From: Shinisaurus crocodilurus
Taxonomy: Eukaryota; Chordata; Lepidosauria; Squamata; Shinisauridae
NCBI GenBank assembly: GCA_021292165.1
Contig: CM037878.1
Coordinates: 257,721,921 to 257,785,920 of the forward strand
Length of the DNA stretch: 64,000 bases
Direction: 5' to 3'
Both the position numbers and the translations under genes were made by a program. This document shows positions 32,894 through 42,892 of the stretch, one piece after another (position 1 is the stretch's first letter; each line of letters begins with the position of its first letter). The notes below the pieces were generated by a model that did not search any database, was not told where the DNA came from, and saw only the letters and a program-made list of their open reading frames with translations.

Positions 32894-34930
32894 TCATCAG
32901 GCGATCACTCGTGACCGAGTAAGATTGTCTTCCGGGATAAAAGGAGGAGATTCTAAAGAAGATTGTGTAGACTCTAGCGATGGGTCCGTAAGTGACTGTG
33001 GAGGCCAATTCTAGATCCACACAGCTTCCCACAGTGAGGACACAGGTTACCAGATAGAAGATGGTCCTGTAAAGGATTCATTTGACGTGCTTTTCGCTTA
33101 GCACGTTTCTCCCTTTCACCTTGCACTCGGGCTTCTTCAAAGTCCATGGAACCTTTGTGAAAGGCCAACCTCCATTTAGATCGTTCATGGGCCAGAGCTT
33201 CCCAGTTTTCGATGTTTATATTGCATTTTTTAGATTAGCCTTATGAACATCTTTAAACCTCTTATATTGACCACCGATATTCTGCTTTCCATCCTTGAGT
33301 TGGGAGTAAAGTAACTGCTTTGGGAGACGGCAGTCAGGCATTCGAACAACATGACCGGCCCACTGAAGTTGGCGTTGAAGGATCATTTTTTCAATGCTAG
33401 TAGTCTTTGCTTCTTCCAGTACACTGACATTTGTTCGCCTATCTTCCCAAGTAATTTGCAGGATTTTCCGGAGGCAACGTTGATGAAACCTTTCAAGGAG
33501 GTGGAAGTGACGTTTATAGATAGTCCATGTTTCGCAGGCATACAATAAAGTTGGTAATACAATGGCTTCATAATCCAGTGTTTTGGTCTTCTTACAAATA
33601 TCCCGATCCTCGAACACTCTATGTTTCATTCGAGAAAATGCGGCACTTGCGGAGCTCAGACGATGCTGGATTTCACTGTCGATGTTAGCTGTAACAGAAA
33701 GATAGCTGCCAAGATAGAGAAAATGATCGACATTTTCCAGTATTGTCCCGCCAAGCTGGATAGATGGCATCACCAAAGGATTGGCTTGCACTTGCTGATG
33801 AAGCACTTTGGTTTTTTTGATGTTAAGTGAGAGACCAAGTTTTTCGTATGCTTCTGCAAAAGCATTTAGGATAGTTTGGAGATCATCCTCTGAATGTGCG
33901 GAGACCACATTATCATCAGCATACTGAAGTTCCACAACGGAGGTTGTAATTACCTTACTTTTTGCTTTCAGCCTGCTGAGATTAAAAAGCTTTCCATCTG
34001 TTCGATATATAATTCCCACACCGGTGGGAAGTTTCCCCTCGACAAGATGTAAAACCATGGCGATGAAAATGGCAAATAATGTTGGGGCGATAACACATCC
34101 CTGTTTAACACCTGATCCCACTTTAAATGGAGCACCATGAGAGCCGTTGTTGTCCAAAACCGTTGCCGTCATGTTGTCATGGAGAAGTCGCAAGATATTC
34201 ACAAATTTATTGGGGCATCCAATTTTCATAAGGATAGTCCAGAGAGCTGTACGGTCTACAGTATCAAAGGCCTTAGCCAAATCGATAAATGCCATATAAA
34301 GGGGTTGATTTTGCTCCCGGCATTTTTCTTGGAGCTGACGTGCAGTAAAAATCATGTCTACTGTCCCTCTAGAGGGGCGGAAACCATATTGAGTTTCAGG
34401 GAGGATCTCTTCTGAAATAGATAGAAGACGGTTTGCGAGAATCCTAGCAAATATTTTACCTGCGGTTGCTAAGAGAGAAATGCCCCGATAGTTTCCACAG
34501 TCTGTTCTATCACCCTTCTTAAAGAGGGTGATAATTATGGCATCCCTGAAGTCTTCTGGGATCTCTTCTCTTATCCAGATTTTTTCGATGAGTTTATGAA
34601 GATGTTGTACAAGTTCGGGCCCCCCTTCTTTAAAGATTTCAGCAGGAATCCCATCTGGTCCACTAGCTTTGTTGTTCTTCATTTGATTAATGGCTTTTTT
34701 TACTTCATCCAAAGTGGGGAGTATTGCAAGTTCCTCTTTAATTTGTTTTTGTGGGATTTGCGAAAAAATCTCATTATCCACCTTAGACTTACGATTTAAA
34801 AGGTCATAATAATGCTCTTTCCAACGCAGTGCAATAGACTCTTTGTCTTTTAAGAGTTTGGTGCCATCTTTTGATTGTAAAGGGTTTGTACCATAGTTTT
34901 TTGGTCCATAAATGGCCCTTGTGGCCTTAA
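32894..34930 (-). mobile_element. RTE-like retrotransposon, 5'-truncated copy 2
   Basis: A 2037-bp insertion flanked by a perfect 19-bp duplication (AAACATCTGGAGGGTACCA at 32875-32893 and 34931-34949). On the minus strand it runs from inside ORF2 to a 3' UTR ending 'cgagtgatcgcctgatga'. The endonuclease part is lost through 5' truncation. This is the longest of three copies. Confidence 0.9.
33216..34930 (-). pseudogene. Truncated reverse transcriptase ORF of RTE-like copy 2
   Basis: The frame is open for about 570 codons from the truncation point to a stop at 33216. Visible reverse transcriptase landmarks in order: 'KNNKASGPDGIPAEIFK', 'GNYRGISLL', 'YGFRPSRGTVD', motif A 'FIDLAKAFDTVDR', motif B 'GVKQGCVIAPTLFA', motif C 'QYADDNVVS', then 'YLGSYLSVTANIDSEIQHRL' and 'YACETWT'. 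A one- or two-base loss in the A-run at 33226-33234 ends the frame early; the missing C-terminal piece with a CPHC...HSHLRTHR zinc-finger-like motif continues at 32974-33168 in another frame. No endonuclease domain and no promoter remain, so it is not an active gene. Confidence 0.88.
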
Positions 34931-34972
34931 AAACATCTGGAGGGTACCAGGATGGGGAAGGCTGTACTAGCT

Positions 34973-35849
34973 GATATGTTGTAGCTCAGTTAACATATAA
35001 AGTTGTGGCCTTTGTTCTATCCATTCAACATGTCTTCTGTTTTCAGGATGTGGGTTGGGATGCAATAATATATGCTTAGCCTTAACCATTGCATTCCATT
35101 GCAATTTGGAATGCGATGAAGATTGCTGTTGTGCAGATTTCATGGACACCTATTGGATAGCACCTGTAACATCAAGGATGATCAGGGACTGTGGAAATAT
35201 TACACTGAAACCACCAACAAATGTTGGCTTAAGGAACAAACAGCCAGCAAACAAAGTGAGCAAGGACTTTAGGCAATATACCTGCACCCCAAAGTACTAC
35301 TTATACCCGCCAAACCAGGTGAACATTCAGTATAGACCTACCAGTACTTAAAATAAAGTTTAAATCATTTAAATTGCATTCTTCATGAAAATTAATATAA
35401 TGACATTAACGGAAGCATTAAGTGTCCAAGGGGAAAAAATTAAACTTTCATTGTTAGGAACTGATTATAAAATTGCTTTGAAAAACCCATGGTCTTCCAC
35501 GTAGTACTATCCAATCTTGTTCCACCCTGCTGAAGTATAATTCATAAATGAAGAGGGGGGAAAACCCAGTTACTCTAGGAACTAACTTTCATAGAACAGG
35601 GCTGTTCTCAGAACAGCAATCAGTAAGGACACCAGTCTGCAAACAGTTTGATCTTAGCATTCTTCTACTCCCTAAAATGGTTTGAGGCGTTGAGCCTAAA
35701 TTCCAAGGAACACCTTAGCCAAGCTACCTAAAGTACGTATGTAGTTTTCTAGGGGCAAATGTTTTCAAGCACACTTTGTACACAATCCAGGAAAAGATCA
35801 TGGTGACAACTATAATTGAGGCTCTATATTGAGGCTTTTAACTCTAAAT
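34973..35849. other. Unassigned AT-rich DNA
   Basis: No recognised gene or repeat; the 98-aa frame at 35055 shows no family resemblance. Confidence 0.4.
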
Positions 35850-36034
35850 AGTGCATGATGGGGTGGTTACTTTTTAATTGGTCTCATTGCATTTCTTGTT
35901 TTATCTATGTCTGTCATTTTTAAGTCTGTTTTTAAAATTTTGTATACTGTTTTTATTGTATATTGTATTGTGTGTTTTTATGGATTGTTGTGAACCACCC
36001 AGAGAGCTTTGGCTGTTGGGCAGTATATAAATAA

Positions 36035-36078
<44 letters not shown>

Positions 36079-36140
36079 GTAGTAGTAATAGTAGTAGTAG
36101 TAGTAGTAGTTGTTGTTGTTGTTATTATTATTATTATTTT
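35850..36140 (+). mobile_element. LINE 3' end plus complex trinucleotide repeat
   Basis: 'gattgttgtgaaccaccca', 'gagagctttggctgttggg', 'cagtatataaataaaata' is a LINE (L2-type) terminus. It is followed by (AAT)n at 36027-36078, (AGT)n to about 36110 and (TTG)n/(TTA)n to 36138. Confidence 0.65.
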
Positions 36141-36375
36141 AGAGCCAGTGTGGCGTAGTGGTGAGAGTGTTGGACTGGGACTCGGGAGATCCGGGTTCTA
36201 TTCCCCGCTCGGCCATGAAACTCACTGGGTGACTTTGGGCCAGTCACTGACTCTCAGCCTGACCTACCTCACAGGGTTGTTGTGAGGATAAAATGGAGAG
36301 GAGGAGGAGGATTATGTAAGCTGCCTTGGGTTCCTTGCAGGAAAAAAGGCGGGGTATAAATATAATAAATAAACA
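36141..36375 (+). mobile_element. Sauria SINE (best-preserved copy)
   Basis: Full-length plus-strand copy: 'gagccagtgtggcgtagtgg' head with A box, 'gatccgggttctattcccc' B box, 'tgactttgggccagtcactg' body, 'ctcacagggttgttgtgagg', and the 3' tail 'aaaaaaggcggggtataaat' with AAATA repeats. I used it as the reference for the other copies. Confidence 0.92.
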
Positions 36376-36535
36376 ACAACAACTATAAGAGCAAGGCTAC
36401 CAGTCAAGAGACATTGTGCAGCTAATTCATCTTTTCCTCCTCGGTGGGGGGTTTTGTGGAAAGAAAAAGGATGGGAGAAGTGGTGGGGAAACAAATAGAA
36501 GACAACATTGACTCCCTTAGAATTCTGTGAACAAG

Positions 36536-36672
36536 CCAGTGTTCTCCAACCTTGGGTCCCCAGATGTGTTTGGCCTACAACTCCCAGCATGCCCCAGCCA
36601 GCTATGCTGGCTGGGGCATGCTGGGAGTTGTAGGCCAAACACATCTGGGGACCCAAGGTTGGAGAACACTGG
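36536..36672. repeat. Perfect 67-bp-arm hairpin (palindromic MITE)
   Basis: Left arm 36536-36602 is, by base-by-base reading, the exact reverse complement of right arm 36606-36672, with a 3-base loop TAT. Arms hold 'ccaaccttgggtccccagat' and 'cctacaactcccagcatgcc'. Same family as 22401-22536, but without divergence between its arms. Confidence 0.92.
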
Positions 36673-38086
36673 GCTAAACTATACACTAACCAAAATTGTA
36701 GCGTACAGCTGAGCCTCACCATTTAGTTTGGCTCCATACAAGCACATGGGGGGCCAGTCCAGATTGGGCCCAGTCCATGCATGGGTAGGGGATATTTAAA
36801 CATTCCCACCCAGCCCCTCCCCCCCCTAAAAAAAAAGTCACACAACCCAACTCCAAGAACAACAACAACAAGAAGAAAAAAGGCATTGATGCTAACGGTT
36901 GTTATTTTTTTTCTTTTTTAGCCCCTGACGGGTGGGGGGTTGGGAAAAGTGGCTGGGTGGGAAGGTTTAAACCTCCCCTACCCACACATGGCAGTTCCAA
37001 TCTGGATCAGGCCCCCGTGCGTTTACATAAAGGTAAACAAAATGGTGAGGCTTTCGGAAGCTTCTGCTGTCTAGGCCTGCACAGTGGCCCTTGTCAACAT
37101 AGAGCTATGTATTGCTTTTAGTGCCCCTTTCTAAATTTGGGTTTAGTTTAAGGATGTGGTTGAGGTTCCCTTCAATCACTGAAGAATCTCTGCTAGAGCG
37201 GGGCTGCAAGAACTGTAGGTTGCTGCTGAATTCCCCCCCCCCCGCCCCTAGGATTCAGCACCCAACTGTAAGGGTTACCCTTCCAAGACTTAGCTCCCTT
37301 TGTTGTGCCCTTGTTTTGGCTTCAGCTGAAGATGCATGAGTTTAAATGAGTTTTAAATAATTACCTGAGGTAATTTAATAGGTAAATAAGTAAATAGCAC
37401 TTACCTTCTCCTTGCACGGGTGCTTAACTTGCTTGTGAGCTGACTGACACTTCGTCACTGGGGCTCCTCGTGCTTGGAGAGCTTTCAGCATTCTCGTCTG
37501 GGTGACCAAAAATATATGTGCTACATAAATACTAAATATTATTAACAAGCTACAAACATTTCAGCATAGAAACAGATCTGTTTGCATGGACTGTGAAGCT
37601 GACAATGCATCTTTTACAGACAGAAGCGCATTCTTGCATTATACCAGGCTTCCCGTTGGTTTTCAACTGAATGGTGTTTTTTGTCAGGGTTGATTGATGC
37701 TTTGTGCATTCTTGATGCAGCCAGTGCATTTCATATGCACTAAGAAAAAAAATATATCGATTTGAGTGCACCCAAATGCCGTAAAATGTAAAATTTGTCT
37801 ACCTATTCCTATGTATTAATGGTGAAATACAGCTAGAATGCTAAAATGAATGACACTCGGGCCAATGAAACCGGATGATAATTACGTGCTAGCTCTGTAA
37901 CCACTGCTCAGCAGGCTGTGTGTCTCGAAGCAAAGCTTATCTGGAGTCTCTTTATCAAGAAAAGGAACATGTTCAGACTTGTGCATCATTGCTAATAGCT
38001 GCTGCTCCATTAAATGAGCCAATGGTTCTGTAGTAAGAACTTGGAAACAAGAGGCTGAAACTTATTTATGATTTTGGTATTTTATT
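36673..38086. other. Unassigned DNA
   Basis: No gene or repeat recognised; there is a C-run at 37235-37243. Confidence 0.4.
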
Positions 38087-38230
38087 TATTTATTTATTCA
38101 TTCATTTTTCTATACCACCCAATAGCTGGAGCTCTCTGGGCCGTGTACAACAATCAATTTAAAAATACAATAAAATACAGTCAAAAATATAAACAATAAA
38201 ACATTATTAAAAAAATTAAAACCAATTTTA
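38087..38230 (-). mobile_element. LINE 3' end (L2 type)
   Basis: 'tatttatttatttattcatt', 'ctataccacccaatagctgg', 'agctctctgggccgtgtaca' then A-rich sequence is the reverse complement of the terminus seen at 35990-36040. Confidence 0.6.
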
Positions 38231-38644
38231 AAAAAGATCACACTCATGTTTAAAAAATGTTTAACAGCTGAGATTCCATCAAGAACAACCCACACATTTC
38301 TAAGCCCTTTTTATTCACCTAGAAGGAATATAAACATGCTTTTTATTGTTGTTGTTGAAACAATGGGAAGAAAACATGAGTCTTTGGGGATGCCAAATTC
38401 CATACCCGGTACCAACCTTTAAATATATATAGTATCTCCAATTTCTCCACTGAGACCTTACCTTTTAATAGGTACCATAATCATAACCATGTCTACATCT
38501 ATAATAATAGGAGAGGATGTGTGTGTGTCTGTCTGTCAGTGCCATCGCTCCAAGCCCACGAAACCAAGACACCTGAAACTTGGCATGCATACTAAGGTAT
38601 GCATGCCAAGGGGTTGTGCACCTTGGGGTTATTTGGTTTTTAAG

Positions 38645-39105
38645 AGCGCAATCCTATGAGGCTGCCCATAATAACCCTCTGAACATGGAGGATTACAGGC
38701 ATCCTATTGAGGGTGGGAGGAGCACGGTGGATAAGATATCCACTGCGCTTCCCTTGCCCTCAAAAACATCTAGACAGCCGATTTCAGCCATCTAGATGTT
38801 TTTTCCTCTGCATGTGAGGAGGAGCGGCTGAGGCAGTGCCTGGATACCTCAGAGTCTGGTGGTGCCTTCCTCCTCCCCTCCCCACCCCAGGGAACCTCCC
38901 TCCCATGGGGGAACTGAACACCGTCTTCTGTGTTCAGTTTCCTGCTGGCATGGAAAGAACCATGCCGGCTACAAGGCGAGGGTGGCAGCGCTCTGCATCA
39001 CTGCAGCCTCGGAAGGGATTTCTGAGGTCACAGCACGTTCTATGCCCAATCCCATGCCCGCCCGCCCCCAGACAAGGTCAGAGGGACATAGGATTGTGCC
39101 CTAAA
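38645..39105. mobile_element. Element bounded by GCAATCCTATG / CATAGGATTG
   Basis: Left end 'agcgcaatcctatgaggctg', right end 'gggacataggattgtgccct'. The inside is GC-rich with an inner hairpin around 'catctag' (38767-38804). It sits next to 'aataggagaggatgtgtgtg' (38507), which looks like another repeat's end. 39106-39860 holds only a (CA)n run at 39610-39632 that I can name. Confidence 0.5.
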
Positions 39106-39860
39106 ACACATTAATTTTAATTAGTTTAAATGGGTCAATGTGCCTGGAGCCTGCAGTACCGCCTTCAGTCATAAGGTGGCAGACTTCCCCAACCGCTTTA
39201 CTATCAAGAGTTCGAAGCCAGGGGGAGCACTCCGAGGGACAAAGTTATATGGCTGCCCCCTTCCCCTGCTGCAAGGCAGCTCCCCGCAGGGGAACAGAGT
39301 GGGGAGACCCCTCCCTCAGGGGGCTATCAGGGTGCACTATAGCAGAGGCTGTGCCTAGGGGCACCAGCCACTGTGGCTTTACTCAGATGGGATGGGCACA
39401 GTGTGTCCAACTCTGACAGCTGCATAACTTTGCTTGAAAGCTTTGCTGTATCACATCAAGAGATAATCCAGTCCTTGCAAAGCTGCGTCCGTTCGCTTGT
39501 GAAAAATAAAGCAATAGAAAGGATAATAGACTAGTGAGAGGTGATATTTATAAAATTATAATAATAAAACAAAACAACAACAACAACAACAACTTATGGT
39601 CTATCAGCCAACCACACACACACACACACACAATACAAACAAGATATATATACCAGCTCTCAGTTGTACACTCAGAATAAAAACATACAATAAAACAGAA
39701 TCAGGTAAGCATAGAAGGCCAAGTCAGAATAGCAACATTCAAGAATTTTGCAACTTCTTTAGTGATTAAACTATTTGACCCATCAAGCAGAATGGTCAAA
39801 AGAACATTCTAAAGAACGTCCAGGGAAAGTTTGTGTGATTGGATGTATTAGAGTCTCTCT

Positions 39861-40234
39861 AGCCCCTCAATAGAAACTGCAGTTAAATAGAACATGCGCA
39901 ACAGATTCCACCCCCTCATTGTTGCAGGGGCAGCATCTATTTTTCACTGGGATTTTACTGTATCTGCCATCCAAAAGTTTGGAGGGTAGAACATTAAATC
40001 AAGCTAAGGAGAATGCTCTCCTGTATTTAGACTAGTGTATTGGACGGGCTCTACCGGAAGAATGGTGAGGAGGTTAAGGTTCAGCAGGTAGTGTAGGGAA
40101 CTTTCCCACTGTCCAAAAACCAGGATAGTTTCTGGGAACCATGCCTTATTGCTTTCAGCTTGTTAAGAAGGGCACCAAAGACGATTGCCTTGAAGTTACA
40201 TTGCTTAGATAAGGGCTGATCTCACTGTGAGAAC
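39861..40234. other. Unassigned, possibly LINE-derived
   Basis: The DNA looks repeat-like by composition but I cannot place it in a family, and there is no usable frame. Confidence 0.3.
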
Positions 40235-40642
40235 TGAAGCAGCTTCGCCTCTGCCCACCCCACCCCACCTGCCTTATCCCTCAGGAAGCAGGGCTAGTTT
40301 GTGGCTAACTGACAGCTTCTGACCTATAAGATCCCTGGCAGACACCTCCTTCATCTGTTCTCAGCCTGGGGAGAGGAATTGACGCATCGCTCACCCAGGC
40401 AACCTTGGAGGCCTGAACAGAGCATCCCCTGGCCTATTCAGGGAACCAATACGGCCACAGATAAGGGGAGTGTAAGCTTTCTTTTGCTGGTTTATATTCT
40501 GCATCCATATTTCATCATTGTATTCAATAAACTGTATATCATCTTTGACCCAAGCAGTTTTGTTTCATCCCGAGTGTCCTCGAATCTGAAGGGAGGTGCC
40601 TTGGCTGGACCAGGCCCCTGGGTAATTAAGACTAGTATTACA
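40235..40642 (+). mobile_element. LTR-like segment
   Basis: On the plus strand 'ctgacctataagatccctgg' (TATA-like), 'gggaaccaatacgg', then 'gtattcaataaactgtatat' (polyadenylation signal) and an end near 'gactagtattaca'. The spacing is that of a retroviral-type LTR. No viral genes flank it; the borders are uncertain. Confidence 0.4.
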
Positions 40643-41634
40643 GGAAGCTTAAACATCCATTTCAGAAAAATAAAGTTCAGTAATGGCCAAATCTATGTAC
40701 AATGGTCACCATCAGGCTGATGGGAAGGAGGAGAGTCACTGCCCAGGTTACTTACCGTATATCCCACCTTTCAGTCTCCCAAGCAACTGGTCTGCAACAA
40801 CTGCAGGACAGACAGAAGACACTGCAATTATAGAACGGGAGGCACCAGCCCAGTTGTCTTAGTGAAAGGTGGGCCTTCACTCCCATACAACCCCAGGAAT
40901 AGGCAAACGGACAAACCTATGGCCCTGGACACAGGCACATACTTCTACATCATTGCCATTGGCTAGGGTAGAACATCTTTACTATCCCCTTTGCCTTGGC
41001 ACAAAGGAGGCTCTCTCATGTTACCCCGGAATAGGGGATTTTGTGAGGGCAAATGATGTATGTATATCATGGAGGCCATAAAGGCACTTTCCCCCAGGGC
41101 TCTAGAGTCTAGAGCAAGTAAAGCCATCAGAGGTTTGGCAAGGTAATGGAAGATTTGGCTATCAATGGCTACTATTCATGATGGTAATAGCTTCTCATAG
41201 GTGGCTACTGTGTAAACAGAACGCTGGACTAGATAGGCCTTTGGTCTGATCCAGCATGTTCTTAAGAGAAGCCAGCAGAGTCAGGGTGACCATAACCCCC
41301 TTCTCTCTGGCTGTGAGACCATACTCTTGCTGGAGTCTGCACAGAGGACACCCACCCAACCCGACACGTAGTGTGCATGCACAGAGGAGGGTGGGGTTGG
41401 GTTCAGCACAAGGAAGTGTCCGGACAAGAAATGGAGGTGACAAGAGTCAGAATACACATTGGGCAGGCAGAGGAAAGAAAGAAAAACCCTTTCCCAACTC
41501 CCAAGCTACTAATTGGGAGCAGATTTGTGCATGCTTGAATTTACCAGCCAAAATCTTGGCTGCAGCCCTCTAGGTCACACGGACTAGACAGACTGATGGA
41601 GAGATGATACAGCCACCAATGTTATTATTTTTCT
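40643..41634. other. Mostly unassigned; LINE terminus at 41195-41268
   Basis: Only 41195-41268 is recognisable ('gctggactagataggcctt', 'tggtctgatccagcatgttc'), the same type of plus-strand LINE 3' end as at 8640-8915. Confidence 0.45.
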
Positions 41635-41950
41635 TTTATTTACAGCATTTTTATATCATTCCATATCTAGACAGATTCTGGAGCAATGAATAAAAAGATA
41701 AAACATAAAGTAAAAACAATGTATTAAAAACAGGATAACATTAAAAATGTGGCTGGTCAGCACAGAAGGCTTCCCGGAACAAAGACGTCTTCACCAGGTG
41801 CCAAAAACAATGCAGTGTTGGAGACCGCCTGACCTCCAGAGGCAGGGAGTTCCATAGAAGCAGAGCCGCCACACTGAAGGCTCTTCACCTGGACGACTCC
41901 AATAGGGCCATAGCTCCATTTGGAACCACCCAGAGAATGTCCTCTGAGCA
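41635..41950 (-). mobile_element. L2-like LINE, 3' region
   Basis: Minus strand: 'catagctccat' side followed by 'ttctatggaactccctgcct', 'cttcaccaggtgccaaa' complement, ending at the left in 'tttatatcattccatatctag' with A-rich DNA. A degraded L2 copy. Confidence 0.5.
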
Positions 41951-42600
41951 TCTGAATAACCAGGCAGGTTGGTAAGGCTTTGGTGTGTTATTTGCAGGTC
42001 TTAAACAGACGTAGTACTGATCAGAATTTTGATAGCCAAACTAAACGAAATGTAGTTAGATTTGAAATAATAGACTGCAGACTCAGAGCTTAACATGGTA
42101 TAGTGCTCAGCTCCCCTAATAGCATATTTTGGAATTCTTAAGCCAGTTTGTTAGTCTAGCTAGCCCTACAATGTATTAGAATCAATCGCCCAATTCTACC
42201 ATGGCAAAGAGACATCTTCATATTAGTATTCACGTCAGCAATGGAAAACAAGCTGTCCCACTCCTGCCAAGTCTGTTCTAACAATGCTCCTGGCCTCCTG
42301 AAGATATATCTACACTACAAACGATCATCACTTTCACTCTCATGGTTTTCAAGCACATATTAAAAAGGATGCTGAGAATTTGATCAAAGACCTGCCCCTA
42401 CCTCGCTCAGACGTGATGGGGAGGGAGGAATGACTATACAAGCGACATAGATATGCCCCGACTGTTCACGTCTCCCCAACATTATGCCCTCTGTCACCAT
42501 CCCCGATTTTCATTTGCCGGCCAATTTAGTGTTCATTCTGCAGCCTGCCACCATTCAGGATCGACTGTTCAAAATAATCAAGACACGCAGGTGTGTGTTG
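41951..42600. other. Unassigned, downstream of CCNA1
   Basis: No gene or repeat recognised. The human downstream neighbour SERTM1 was looked for and not seen. Confidence 0.4.
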
Positions 42601-42617
42601 TTTTTAAAAAAAAGATG

Positions 42618-42623
42618 TTTATT
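42618..42623 (-). terminator. CCNA1: CCNA1 polyadenylation signal AATAAA
   Basis: The minus strand reads AATAAA here ('gcactttttaataaacatc'). It lies 218 bp past the CCNA1 stop codon at 42841-42843, giving a short 3' UTR (about 42600-42840). No better signal lies between. Confidence 0.7.
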
Positions 42624-42840
42624 AAAAAGTGCTTTTAGTTTTATGTTAAAACTACAGTCCCGAGTCCTTGTAATGCAGTAAACCTGTACACTAAGGAGGT
42701 CACCCAAAAATAGTTTAAGCAGCAGATTAGACACATGACCTGCAGTGCTCTATGAAAAACAGTAATAAAATGGGCCAGATCAACTCTATTGATCGGGAGG
42801 CAAGTGCTTCGGCTTCTGTGCAGTTCTGTCGTGCTGTCGC

Positions 42841-42892
42841 TCATTGTAGAGGCAGAAGAGCTGGTGGCTCCAAGAGGGATACTTGCATATAC
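42841..42892 (-). CDS. CCNA1: CCNA1 coding exon 8 (C-terminus)
   Basis: Acceptor 'ctttgcag' precedes 42892. One base completes a split Lys codon, followed by [16 protein letters not shown] and TGA. This exon is too short to stand out as a frame and was found by homology to the A1 tail 'VSLMEPP'. Confidence 0.92.

Larger units (their letters stand above)
32775..34972. mobile_element. Palindromic MITE split by RTE-like copy 2
   Basis: Left part 32775-32893 ('cagccttccccagcttgata', 'gacttcaactcccatcagc', 'gggagttgtagtccgaaaca') and right part 34931-34972 ('accaggatggggaaggctg') together make one MITE. The two parts overlap by the 19-bp target duplication of the retrotransposon between them. Confidence 0.88.

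Noticed and set aside
41951..42600. SERTM1 exons downstream and SPART exons upstream of CCNA1
   Set aside because: Looked for because of human gene order, but no matching peptide words were seen in any frame.
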